DNA of 14,007 nucleotides from GCA-2770975 sp050248915 (lineage in GTDB: Bacteria > Cyanobacteriota > Sericytochromatia > UBA7694). The stretch spans positions 1 through 14,007 of the forward strand of contig JBFWRL010000150.1 in NCBI GenBank assembly GCA_050248915.1. Reading direction: 5' to 3'. Every line of letters starts with the position of its first letter. Position 1 is the stretch's first letter. A program made the translations under genes and the position numbers. Positions 6,914 through 14,007 of this stretch are shown here, piece by piece. A model generated the notes under the pieces. It had not been told where the DNA came from. It was given only the letters and a program-made list of their open reading frames with translations, and searched no databases.

Positions 6914-9700
6914 TTAGACATGCGCATTTTGAGGTGGCTTCAATTGGGCTTGAATCCAGTCTAAGCGGAGCTTCCAGGCTGTTTGAAAGCGTTTTAATTG
7001 TAACGAATTATCACGGCTTTTTTGCAACTGAGCCCAGTCTTTAAAGCGGGCCTTCTCTTGGGGCCAGTCGTTTTGACGCTGGGCCCAGTCAGTGTTGTTT
7101 TTGAGTAAAGCCTGCTGCTCTGGGGTAAATTCCCGCGCCAGCTCTGAGGGGCTGATTGTGAGCCAGAGTGGCAGACCCACGGCCAGTGCCCAGTGATAAT
7201 ACCAGGCCTGTTCGGGCTGATAAACCCCTGCCAGCACTTGCACCTGCTGCAGCAAAGAGGCCATTTGAGCTGGGGTCTGAATCTCTGTTAATAAAGTGAT
7301 ATTTGCATGGGGGCTTTTTACAAAGATTCCCTCCAAATCCTCCAGAAAATTGGGGCTCGGAGCTGAACTTGGATTCCAGAGTAAGAGGCTGACCTCAGAC
7401 CTTTTTTGGGCCCATTGGGCCAAATCTGTCAGGATTTGTCTCTCTTTTGCCAGCAATTCACTGTAGAGCAAGAACAGGACATTTAAGGGCCATTGCTCTT
7501 GGGGGCCTGTGATCAAACCTTCAATTTCATAGGGCTCAGTTGCAGGAGGGGGAAACAGACAGGGCAGATCTCCGCCACTGATGACTCCTTGTCCTGTTCC
7601 CGTTTGGCTCTGCCAGATGCGCAGATAATGATTGGGGGGAGCCTTGTCTGTGCCTATCTGAATCACCGGAGACTGCCCTGTAGAGCGGTTTAACGCTGGA
7701 AAGAGGTCGGGCTCTGGCTCTGGCACGGCGGGCTTCCAGGCCAATTCCAGGTTGATAAAAAGCCAATGCCAATGGGGGTGTAATTGCGGTTTTAACTGGG
7801 GATAATAGGCCAAGAAGCTTTCGGCAATCTGGGGATCTCGAAAGTCATTTAAGGCCGAAAAGACCGCTTGAATTTGACTGGGTGAAGGCGAACTTTGCAG
7901 CAATACCAAGGGTTTGAGTAGGGTTTGCCAGCGGTGGTAGACAGGGCCTTCTGCTTTTAAATGGTCGAGGCTGTGGACAATCGGAAGCCGTGATTCTACC
8001 CATTTTTGCGCTGAATCCCATCTGGATTGGGCCAGATATTCGTGCAGGAGACATTCCCAAACGCGGGTTTGGAAGGGTTGATTGCGCAAAGCCAGCTGAA
8101 GGGCGCTCAGGGCCCGTTTGGGGTAGCCTTGCTTTTTCCAAGCCAGCGCCAAGAGATAGGGAATTTCTCCCAAATGGGGATCGGCTATCAAGGCCCGCAT
8201 GAGCCAAGTTAAGGTGTTTGCGAGAGAGCCCAAGCTGAGTGAAGCGAGCCTGAAGCAAATTTGCCACTGAAGCAGGGCCTTGAGTGGTTTGAGGTCTGTT
8301 GCGTGTGTCGGCAAAGAATGGCGATAGCGGGTTTCCCATTCTACCTCAAAATGGGTATACCGTTCGGGGTACACGGGCAGGGTTTGTTCCCAGCACTGGC
8401 TTGTATTTGAGACTTGCTCATAAGCCGTTTGATAAGCGGCTTTGGCGGCATCCAGATCTTGGAGTAATTCCAGGCACCAAGCCCGGTTAAACCCTATCAC
8501 GGGATTGTCTGGGGCCAATTCTTGGGCCCGTGTAAAGGCTACCAGCGCAGCTTCGGCATTGGGCCGAAATGTTTCGTTCAAGTCTAATTGGCCTCCCGTT
8601 CCCCAACTGTAGATATCATGTAAAAGAAAGACACCCAGCTGATTGGCCTGTTCTGCTGAACTCGGATCGGGTTGACTGTTCAAGGCCAAAATGGCCCGCA
8701 GCGGTCCGTGTGGGGTGCTGCTGCGAAAGAGCTGTCGGGTTTGAACCAACAGGTTGTGGGGGGGAATCGTCCGAGACGGCCGTTTTTGCTGAGCAAATTC
8801 AATCAGGTGGTCAATCAGCCATTCAAACTGTTTTTCATAGCTGTAATTTTGAATCTGAACCTGTCCGGCGGCAGCAATGGCAGCCAACTCGCTGGGATGG
8901 CTGAGATAATAGTCAATTTGGCTTTCGAGATTGGCGTGGGTGTACAAAACACAGCTGACACCCTCTTCAAGAAAGTCCCGCACTTCGAGATTCTCGGCTT
9001 CGATCAAGAGCAGGGCCCCACAGGCGGGAGCTTCGTAAGCCCGCATATTCATGGTTTGGCAGATCGTGTAATTAAAAACAATTTTGCTCTGATTGAGCAA
9101 TTGAACATAATCTTCGCCATAAACCCCCCCACAGATCTGAACGCGGTAGCGATCTGAGAGCCGGGCCAGTCGTTCGAGTAAAAATCCCCGCTGTCTTTGC
9201 ACATAATGATTGAGATTGCCGACAAAAGTCAGATCATAGATCCGCTCCAGATTTGGCAAGAGCCGGTGTTTTAAGGGCTCAAATGAAAAGCCCGGCCAAA
9301 ACCGACCATGGGAATAGCCGCCTTTTTCCATCAATTGCAAGAGGGCCCGGTCAGCCAAGACATGATCAAAAAGTCCCAGATAGGGCCAGAGGGTGGACAA
9401 TTGTAAATTCCAATCTCCGGGAATCAAGACGGTGGCAATAGGGCAGGTTTCAATTCCCGGTGGAATGGCCTGATAGACCCCATCCCACCAGACCAAAAAA
9501 TCGGGCAGCGGTCCTGGCAGACGGGCCAAAAAGCTGGCGATTGTGTCTGTTTGGATATCGTAGTAGAGATCGTAAGGGGGGCGAAAATCTTGAGCTGAGC
9601 CGCTCATGAAGGTTTTAATGCAGGGATGTCCGAGATAATTCCCAATGACTCCCGGATTAAACAGCGGGCCGATTAAGATCCGGGGTAGGTCTTCACGCAT
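6914..9700 (-). CDS. CgeB-like glycosyltransferase with TPR repeats and a second transferase-like domain
   Basis: This is a 928-residue protein. Residues 1-305 are a GT-B glycosyltransferase of the CgeB/'glycosyl transferases group 1' type. They include the second Rossmann half with a DLTFVGNL strand (156-163), GGVYGEDY (191-198), and the signature NMRAYEAPACGALLL (218-232), in which the Glu and Gly-Ala usually contact the sugar nucleotide. Residues about 380-430 and 480-590 are helical, TPR-like repeats (for example AFTRAQELAPDNP at 388-400). A proline-rich linker (about 657-670) leads to a second alpha/beta region (about 738-855) arranged like half of a GT-B enzyme, though I see no clear catalytic signature in it. 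There is no membrane helix or signal peptide. The likely role is transfer of sugar to a protein or surface glycan; acceptor and donor are unknown. It is the last gene of the minus-strand operon, 11 bp after the kinase stop, with a weak Shine-Dalgarno. Confidence 0.82.
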   Translation of the reverse strand: MREDLPRILIGPLFNPGVIGNYLGHPCIKTFMSGSAQDFRPPYDLYYDIQTDTIASFLARLPGPLPDFLVWWDGVYQAIPPGIETCPIATVLIPGDWNLQLSTLWPYLGLFDHVLADRALLQLMEKGGYSHGRFWPGFSFEPLKHRLLPNLERIYDLTFVGNLNHYVQRQRGFLLERLARLSDRYRVQICGGVYGEDYVQLLNQSKIVFNYTICQTMNMRAYEAPACGALLLIEAENLEVRDFLEEGVSCVLYTHANLESQIDYYLSHPSELAAIAAAGQVQIQNYSYEKQFEWLIDHLIEFAQQKRPSRTIPPHNLLVQTRQLFRSSTPHGPLRAILALNSQPDPSSAEQANQLGVFLLHDIYSWGTGGQLDLNETFRPNAEAALVAFTRAQELAPDNPVIGFNRAWCLELLQDLDAAKAAYQTAYEQVSNTSQCWEQTLPVYPERYTHFEVEWETRYRHSLPTHATDLKPLKALLQWQICFRLASLSLGSLANTLTWLMRALIADPHLGEIPYLLALAWKKQGYPKRALSALQLALRNQPFQTRVWECLLHEYLAQSRWDSAQKWVESRLPIVHSLDHLKAEGPVYHRWQTLLKPLVLLQSSPSPSQIQAVFSALNDFRDPQIAESFLAYYPQLKPQLHPHWHWLFINLELAWKPAVPEPEPDLFPALNRSTGQSPVIQIGTDKAPPNHYLRIWQSQTGTGQGVISGGDLPCLFPPPATEPYEIEGLITGPQEQWPLNVLFLLYSELLAKERQILTDLAQWAQKRSEVSLLLWNPSSAPSPNFLEDLEGIFVKSPHANITLLTEIQTPAQMASLLQQVQVLAGVYQPEQAWYYHWALAVGLPLWLTISPSELAREFTPEQQALLKNNTDWAQRQNDWPQEKARFKDWAQLQKSRDNSLQLKRFQTAWKLRLDWIQAQLKPPQNAHV

Positions 9701-9711
9701 CTGATAGGTCT

Positions 9712-10362
9712 TTAGCGGACAGGGCCTTTGCTCCGTTCACGCCGGGCCTGCAAATCGTGGCAGAGGGCATCAAACCCAGCTCCAAGTAAATCCACTTCGC
9801 AGACATCTACAGGCAAAAGGGGAATGGTTGTGGGCCCTTGTTCCAGGCGTTCCAGCCAGTCTTGGTAGAGTTCGTTGATCTGTTCCAGACAAGTGAGATC
9901 AATTTTTTGTTCATAATCCCGGCCCCTTTCCACGATCTGCTGCTTGAGCCGCTCGGTGGAGGCATGTAGATAGATAATCAGATCGGGGGGGTAGAGCAAA
10001 TCTGTGACGGTAAAAAAGAGGCGGCGGTAGTTCTCAAATTGTAGGTCGTTGATACAGCCAATATTGTATTGGTGTTGGGTAAAAATATGAAAATCTTCAT
10101 AAATCGAGCGATCGTGAATCACATTTGTGCCTGTTTTGAGCATCTTTTCGATTTCTTTTTGCTGAGATACCCGTTGACCCAAAAAATAGACCTGCATCTC
10201 AAAGCAAATTTCTTTGCCTTTGCCGGCATAATAATCCGCCAAATAGGGGTTGTCGTCGAGATGTTCGTAAAAAGCGTGAAAATGAAAATGGGAAGCCAGA
10301 CGGCGGGTTAAGGTGGATTTGCCCACCCCGGTTGTTCCTGCAAGCACAATGTACATGGACAT
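9712..10362 (-). CDS. Deoxynucleoside kinase (dNK/dGK family)
   Basis: This 216-residue enzyme of nucleoside salvage phosphorylates deoxynucleosides to monophosphates in the cytosol. It has a P-loop G9-TTGVG-K15-S-T17; a substrate-side YEHLDDNPYL (32-41) with E33, comparable to the E-P-x-x-x-NP-Y-L motif of the family; Q57; the D84-R85-S86 catalytic motif; and a LID arginine cluster around R146-G-R148. The length fits bacterial deoxyadenosine/deoxyguanosine kinases. Which base it prefers cannot be told from sequence. AAGGAG (10374-10379) overlaps the upstream stop codon. It serves either an in-frame TTG at 10368 (5 nt spacing) or the ATG at 10362 (11 nt spacing), and I list the ATG. It sits between a CNNM-type gene and a glycosyltransferase gene with gaps of about 10 bp, so all three are probably cotranscribed. 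Confidence 0.9.
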   Translation of the reverse strand: MSMYIVLAGTTGVGKSTLTRRLASHFHFHAFYEHLDDNPYLADYYAGKGKEICFEMQVYFLGQRVSQQKEIEKMLKTGTNVIHDRSIYEDFHIFTQHQYNIGCINDLQFENYRRLFFTVTDLLYPPDLIIYLHASTERLKQQIVERGRDYEQKIDLTCLEQINELYQDWLERLEQGPTTIPLLPVDVCEVDLLGAGFDALCHDLQARRERSKGPVR

Positions 10363-10373
10363 AGACAATCCGA

Positions 10374-10379
10374 CTCCTT
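10374..10379 (-). promoter_or_regulatory. Shine-Dalgarno AAGGAG of the deoxynucleoside kinase
   Basis: AAGGAG overlaps the TAA stop of the upstream CNNM gene. Its spacing to the TTG at 10368 is 5 nt and to the ATG at 10362 is 11 nt, so it leaves the start unresolved. The overlap with the stop suggests translational coupling. Confidence 0.7.
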
Positions 10380-11679
10380 AAGCTTTGGTGGCGGGCTCGG
10401 GGGTTTCTTGTTCGGTCAGTTTTTGAATTCTCACTTTGATAATGCGAATGCCGTCCATGACCTCTGCTGTAAAGAGCACATTGTCGATCTGAACGCTTTG
10501 ACCGGCGACGGGCGCTTCTCCCAATGTATTAAAGACCAGTCCTGCCACAGATTGGCTGTTGGGCAATTCCAAATCCAGGGCATCGTTCACATCTTCGACG
10601 CTCAAGCGGGCGTCGACCAAAATGGTGTGGGCGTCAATTTCCACCAATTGGGGTTGTTCTTCTTCATCGTATTCATCGCGGATTTCGCCGACAATTTCTT
10701 CGAGCAGGTCTTCGATGGTCACCAGACCCACTGTTCCGCCATATTCATCGGTCACGATAAACATCGGCATGCCTTTGCTCTGCATCAATTTGAGGACCGT
10801 ATTGATCGGCTGAAACTCATGAATGTGGTGGACCTTGCGCACACATTTGCCCACGGCCATCTCACCACTGTTTTCGCGCAGGCGGGCCCGCAACAGGTCT
10901 TTTGTGTGCACGATACCGATGATCTGGTCAATATTGTCGTGGTAAACCGGCAGCCGCGAATAACCTTCGTCTCCGGCCATCAATTCCAGGGCTTCGTCGA
11001 TGGTCATGCTGTCTTCGATGCAGAGCATGTCGACACGGGGGGTGAGCACAGCGCTGGCGGGGGTATTGTTAAAATTAAAGGCCGAATGCACCAATTCGGA
11101 TTCTTCTTTGTCCAACATGCCGGTATTGCCACCGAGATTGACCATTTGTAAGATCTCTTCTTCGGTAAAATCAGGCATCATTTGGCCAAAACGGGCCCCA
11201 GAGGCATCCAGCAGTGGACGGGCGGCCCAGCTCATAAAACTCACCAGCGGGCTAAGCAAAAGCATCAAGATCTGGAGCAGGGGCAGCCAGGCATAGACAA
11301 AATGTTCGCGGTAGCGGTGGGCAATGGTGCGCGGCAGAATTTCGCCGACAATCAACAAAATGGGGGTGGCCAAAAGGGTCAACCCGACCACATAGAGCCA
11401 GTGATGGGTGAATTGAAAGATCAGATAGGTTAAAAGGACGACAAATTGAATATCTGCCAGCCAATCGCTGATCATCAGGGCCAAAAGTGTTTTGTGGGGC
11501 TGGTTCATCAGCTTCAGCAAATAAGCTGAGCGTTTGTCTCCTTCGTCTGTGCGCTTTTGTAAGCGGACGCGGGACAAACCGGCAAAAGCAGCTTCATAAG
11601 CGGTAACAAAGGCAGAAACGAGCAGGCAAACGACAATCACACTGCTGATAATAAAAATGCGACTACTGTCAGGGTCCAA
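10378..11679 (-). CDS. CNNM/CorC-family membrane protein (DUF21, CBS pair, CorC_HlyC domain)
   Basis: This is a 433-residue inner-membrane protein of the CNNM/CorB/'hemolysin C' family, linked to Mg2+ (and sometimes Co2+) export or homeostasis. The DUF21 domain has membrane segments near 7-30, 65-90, 95-114 and 128-151, the conserved SAFVTAYEAAF stretch (22-32), and GEILPR (112-117). A CBS pair follows, with TPRVDM at 213-218 and the second repeat near 280-330, including DEYGGTVGLVTIEDLLEEIVG (residues 311-331), the most conserved part of the family. The last 80 residues form the CorC_HlyC domain. I chose the TTG at 11679 because AAGGA lies 6 nt before it and because the predicted transcript starts at about 11735. 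The longer in-frame TTG at 11736 would begin at or before that transcript start. It is the first gene of a three-gene operon. Confidence 0.9.
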   Translation of the reverse strand: MDPDSSRIFIISSVIVVCLLVSAFVTAYEAAFAGLSRVRLQKRTDEGDKRSAYLLKLMNQPHKTLLALMISDWLADIQFVVLLTYLIFQFTHHWLYVVGLTLLATPILLIVGEILPRTIAHRYREHFVYAWLPLLQILMLLLSPLVSFMSWAARPLLDASGARFGQMMPDFTEEEILQMVNLGGNTGMLDKEESELVHSAFNFNNTPASAVLTPRVDMLCIEDSMTIDEALELMAGDEGYSRLPVYHDNIDQIIGIVHTKDLLRARLRENSGEMAVGKCVRKVHHIHEFQPINTVLKLMQSKGMPMFIVTDEYGGTVGLVTIEDLLEEIVGEIRDEYDEEEQPQLVEIDAHTILVDARLSVEDVNDALDLELPNSQSVAGLVFNTLGEAPVAGQSVQIDNVLFTAEVMDGIRIIKVRIQKLTEQETPEPATKA

Positions 11680-11741
11680 GTGAATTCCTTTCGCGCCTAC
11701 GCTTGCGCCGAGCCAAAAAATTGCAAAAAATGACAAGCACG

Positions 11742-11770
11742 ACTATAGCATATTTGGGGCTTTTTCTCAA
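11742..11770 (-). promoter_or_regulatory. Sigma70-type promoter of the minus-strand operon
   Basis: On the minus strand, TTGAGA (11770-11765, 5 of 6 matches) and TATAGT (11747-11742, 5 of 6 matches) are exactly 17 bp apart. Transcription should start near 11735, giving a leader of about 55 nt before the TTG at 11679. The -35 box lies inside the 19 bp palindrome at 11763-11781. Confidence 0.65.
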
Positions 11771-11781
11771 GTCTTGAGAAA
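11763..11781. promoter_or_regulatory. Perfect 19 bp palindrome overlapping the -35 box
   Basis: TTTCTCAAG-T-CTTGAGAAA is a perfect inverted repeat with 9 bp arms around a single T. It lies between two divergent genes and covers the -35 hexamer of the minus-strand promoter. A dimeric repressor bound here would block that promoter and might also affect the divergent radical SAM gene, which starts 52 bp away. I recognise no regulator family for this site. It is not followed by a T-run and is not a terminator. Confidence 0.5.
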
Positions 11782-11822
11782 CCAAAAATCCAGCCCAAAT
11801 CCTGATAAAATGATACTCAGAC

Positions 11823-11827
11823 AGGAG
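11823..11827 (+). promoter_or_regulatory. Shine-Dalgarno AGGAG of the B12-type radical SAM gene
   Basis: AGGAG lies 5 nt before the ATG at 11833 and fixes that start. Upstream A/T-rich -10-like strings (TAAAAT 11806-11811, GATACT 11812-11817) have no matching -35 at normal spacing, so no promoter is called. Confidence 0.75.
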
Positions 11828-11832
11828 TCTTC

Positions 11833-13746
11833 ATGCGCGTTACCCCATCCCTGATTGTCCGTCTGGTGCAGATCAATCAGCCCCTGCTGAGGCAAAACTA
11901 TTTGCCTTATGCCGCTGGGCTCTTGCAGGCCTATGTCCAGCGCCATGTCCCTGATCTGAGCCGCTATGTGTTTTTGCCGCCTCTCTACCAGCGCTTGCCC
12001 TTGCCCGAGATGTTAAAAGAGTTGCTGCTGGCCGATTTGGTGGGTTTTAGCTGTTATGTCTGGAACAGTGAATATTCACTGGCCTTGGCCCATTTGCTCA
12101 AACAGGCCAAACCGGATATTTTGATTGTCTTTGGCGGGCCTCACGTGCCCGACCGGGCCCACGATTTTTTGCAGGCCTATCCCTGGGTGGATGCCTGCGT
12201 CCATGGCGAGGGGGAAATGGCCTTTCTGGCATTGTTGGAGCGCCTGCCCAGCCGCGACTGGCGTGATCTGCCGGGCTTGAGTTTTAAAGACGCGGAAGGG
12301 GGCTTTCAGAGCACAGCACAGGCCCCGCGCAGCCGCAATTTGGACCATTTTCCCTCCCCTTATTTGGCTGGGGTTTTTGATCCACTGTTCAAAGCCCAAC
12401 CGGGCCAGGAGTGGATTGCGCTTTGGGAGACCAACCGGGGCTGTCCGTTTTCGTGCAGTTTTTGCGATTGGGGCTCAGCGACCCAGAGCAAGGTGATTCA
12501 ATTCCCCGAAGCGCGTCTGAATGCAGAAATGGCCTGGTTTGCCCGCCATCAGATTCAGATGGTCTATTGCTGTGATGCCAATTTTGGCCTTTTGCCCCGC
12601 GATTTAGATTTGGCTGAGACCATGGTGAAAACCGCCCGAGAACAGCGATTTCCCAAACTGTTTTATGTGCAAAACACCAAAAATGCCACTGAACGTGCCT
12701 TCCAGATCCAGAAAATGCTGTGTGGCAGTGGTTTGAGCCAGACCGTGACCCTTTCGCTGCAGACGGTTACCCCCGAGGCCTTAAAACAGGTCAAGCGCGA
12801 AAATATCTCGTTAGAAACCTACCGCAGTTTGCAGCGGCGCTTTCGCGCGGAAGCCATCCCCACTTATACCGACCTGCTGATTGGCCTGCCGGGTGAAACC
12901 CGCGCATCGTTTGCCGCCTGTATTTCCCAGGTGATCGCAGAAGGGCAACACAACCAAATCAAGTTTTATCCTGTCTATCTCTTGCCCAACGCCCCGATGA
13001 GCCAGCCAGACTACCGCGAACAATACGCCCTGCAAACGGTTTGGCAGCCGTATAAAGCGCCTTATGAGCCATTTTTGCCCTTGGCTGGAACAGGCACAGA
13101 TATACAAGAAAAACAGGAAATGTTGATTGCCAGCAGCAGCATGAGCCGCGCTGACTGGTGCGAAATGCGTCTTTTGGCTTGGCTCTATGAATTGCTCTAT
13201 TTTAATCGCCATTTATTGCAATTGCCCCTTTTGCTGATACACGGTTTGACAGGCCTGACTTTTGCCGAGATCTTTCAGGGTTATTTGGACCATGCTGAGG
13301 GTGAGATCACCTCTCCTCTTTTGGCTTTCCTGCGCCAAAAAGCCGCAGCGATCCAAATCGGTGAGCCTGAACTCTGCGTCGGGCTCTGGGCCCAGGGCCA
13401 AAAAGTTTGGCTGACCGTCGAAGATTTTCTGCTCACGGGCTTGATTTCAAGTGGGGCTCTACCGACTTTCTTTGCCGAACAAGAAGCGATTTTTGCCCAA
13501 ATTTTAGCCCAGCACAACAAGGTCTTGCCAGCGGGAATGCTGTCCGAAGCAGTGGGCCTGGCGCTCAAATTGGCCGAGGCACGGCTGCAACCCCAACCGT
13601 TTCGCTTTCCCCTTGGATCCAATCTTTGGGCTATTTACCAGGGGCTCTTGCAGGGCGAAAATCCTGACCTGTGTTTAAGACCAGAGACCTTTGTTTGGCC
13701 CATTCCCCCGTCTCAGAGCCCATCAATGGAGAAAGTATCAGAATGA
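11833..13746 (+). CDS. Cobalamin-binding-domain radical SAM protein
   Basis: This is a 637-residue protein. Residues about 5-140 form a B12-binding-type Rossmann domain (IVFGGPHVP 98-106, VHGEGE 123-128) without a DxHxxG motif, as is normal for B12 radical SAM enzymes that bind cobalamin base-off without a histidine ligand. The radical SAM domain runs from about 195 to 400. Its cluster motif is C204xxxC208xxC211 within TNRGCPFSCSFCDWG, and a LIGLPGET motif follows further on. Residues about 400-637 are a large C-terminal region I do not recognise. Members of this class methylate unreactive carbons or do other radical chemistry, often in natural-product or lipid pathways; the substrate here is unknown. 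It starts with a good AGGAG and ends in a 4 bp overlap with the next gene. It diverges from the CNNM operon across a 153 bp region that carries the palindrome. Confidence 0.88.
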   Translation: MRVTPSLIVRLVQINQPLLRQNYLPYAAGLLQAYVQRHVPDLSRYVFLPPLYQRLPLPEMLKELLLADLVGFSCYVWNSEYSLALAHLLKQAKPDILIVFGGPHVPDRAHDFLQAYPWVDACVHGEGEMAFLALLERLPSRDWRDLPGLSFKDAEGGFQSTAQAPRSRNLDHFPSPYLAGVFDPLFKAQPGQEWIALWETNRGCPFSCSFCDWGSATQSKVIQFPEARLNAEMAWFARHQIQMVYCCDANFGLLPRDLDLAETMVKTAREQRFPKLFYVQNTKNATERAFQIQKMLCGSGLSQTVTLSLQTVTPEALKQVKRENISLETYRSLQRRFRAEAIPTYTDLLIGLPGETRASFAACISQVIAEGQHNQIKFYPVYLLPNAPMSQPDYREQYALQTVWQPYKAPYEPFLPLAGTGTDIQEKQEMLIASSSMSRADWCEMRLLAWLYELLYFNRHLLQLPLLLIHGLTGLTFAEIFQGYLDHAEGEITSPLLAFLRQKAAAIQIGEPELCVGLWAQGQKVWLTVEDFLLTGLISSGALPTFFAEQEAIFAQILAQHNKVLPAGMLSEAVGLALKLAEARLQPQPFRFPLGSNLWAIYQGLLQGENPDLCLRPETFVWPIPPSQSPSMEKVSE

Positions 13747-14007
13747 AATATCTCGCTTTGCTCAGGGCCATCAACGTCGGTGGCAAGCGCATTGTCAAAA
13801 TGGCCGAATTGCGTTCAGCTGTGGCTGAATTGGGGTTTTTTGAGATTCGCAGCTATATCCAAAGTGGCAATCTGGTCTTTGAATCGACCGCAACCGATCG
13901 GGAGGCCCTGGCGCGCCAGCTCGAATGCCATTTGCTCAGACATAGGGGCTATGAAATCCCTAGCGCGCTGTTTGAGGCAAGAGATCTGCAAGTGATTCAA
14001 GCAGCTA
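13743..14007 (+). CDS. DUF1697-family protein, 5' part (cut by window edge)
   Basis: The first 88 codons are visible and the gene runs off the right edge. The opening YLALLRAINVGGKRIVKMAE, the LGF and the YIQSGNLVF stretch are the conserved N-terminal signature of DUF1697, a family of about 180 residues with no assigned biochemical function. The ATG overlaps the TGA of the preceding radical SAM gene (ATGA), which implies translational coupling. No separate Shine-Dalgarno is needed, although GGAGAAAG lies about 8 nt upstream inside the previous gene. Confidence 0.88.
   Translation, partial: MKYLALLRAINVGGKRIVKMAELRSAVAELGFFEIRSYIQSGNLVFESTATDREALARQLECHLLRHRGYEIPSALFEARDLQVIQAA

Noticed and set aside
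10408..11151. A 247-codon open frame on the plus strand opposite the CNNM gene
   Set aside because: It is antisense to a clearly conserved CBS/CorC_HlyC coding region, its protein has no recognisable domain, and it has no ribosome site. It is a shadow of the real gene.

Overview
This 14 kb window is a dense bacterial region of moderate GC content. It holds eight complete genes and one cut by the right edge, with no rRNA, tRNA, CRISPR array, transposase or phage gene. The organism cannot be named from it. The zinc-ribbon Ser/Thr kinase of the 'VAIKEYFP' type, the dNK-family deoxynucleoside kinase, the radical SAM enzymes, the CNNM/CorC protein and the long TPR glycosyltransferase suggest an uncultured or little-studied environmental bacterium. 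A non-photosynthetic relative of Cyanobacteria is one guess, held with low confidence. No gap longer than 192 bp lacks a gene.

Left block, plus strand (139-6721). A cytosolic Ser/Thr protein kinase with an N-terminal zinc ribbon is followed by an unrecognised two-helix membrane protein with a duplicated C-terminal domain. Next, 15 bp later, comes a radical SAM protein with a SPASM/twitch-like C-terminus. After a 68 bp gap there is a 796-residue protein. I read its second half as a guanidino-modifying (pentein-fold, agmatine/peptidyl-arginine deiminase-like) enzyme, from a GGN motif, a His-Val-Asp motif and a terminal GGGLDC cysteine motif. Three of the four genes may modify proteins or peptides (phosphorylation, radical SAM chemistry, deimination). 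This makes the block the best candidate for an undescribed system, but the functional link is inference from position only.

Middle block, minus strand (11679 down to 6914). Three tightly packed genes (gaps of 15 or 9 bp and 11 bp) form an operon. They are a CNNM/CorC-type membrane protein with CBS and CorC_HlyC domains, a deoxynucleoside kinase, and a 928-residue CgeB-like glycosyltransferase with TPR repeats and a second, possibly degenerate, transferase-like domain. A good sigma70-type promoter (TTGAGA, 17 bp, TATAGT) precedes the operon and a strong intrinsic terminator (6755-6777) follows it. The promoter lies across a perfect 19 bp palindrome, and its predicted transcription start shows that the first gene must start at an internal TTG.

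Right block, plus strand (11833-end). A cobalamin-binding radical SAM protein with a good Shine-Dalgarno site overlaps by 4 bp (ATGA) a DUF1697-family gene that runs off the window.
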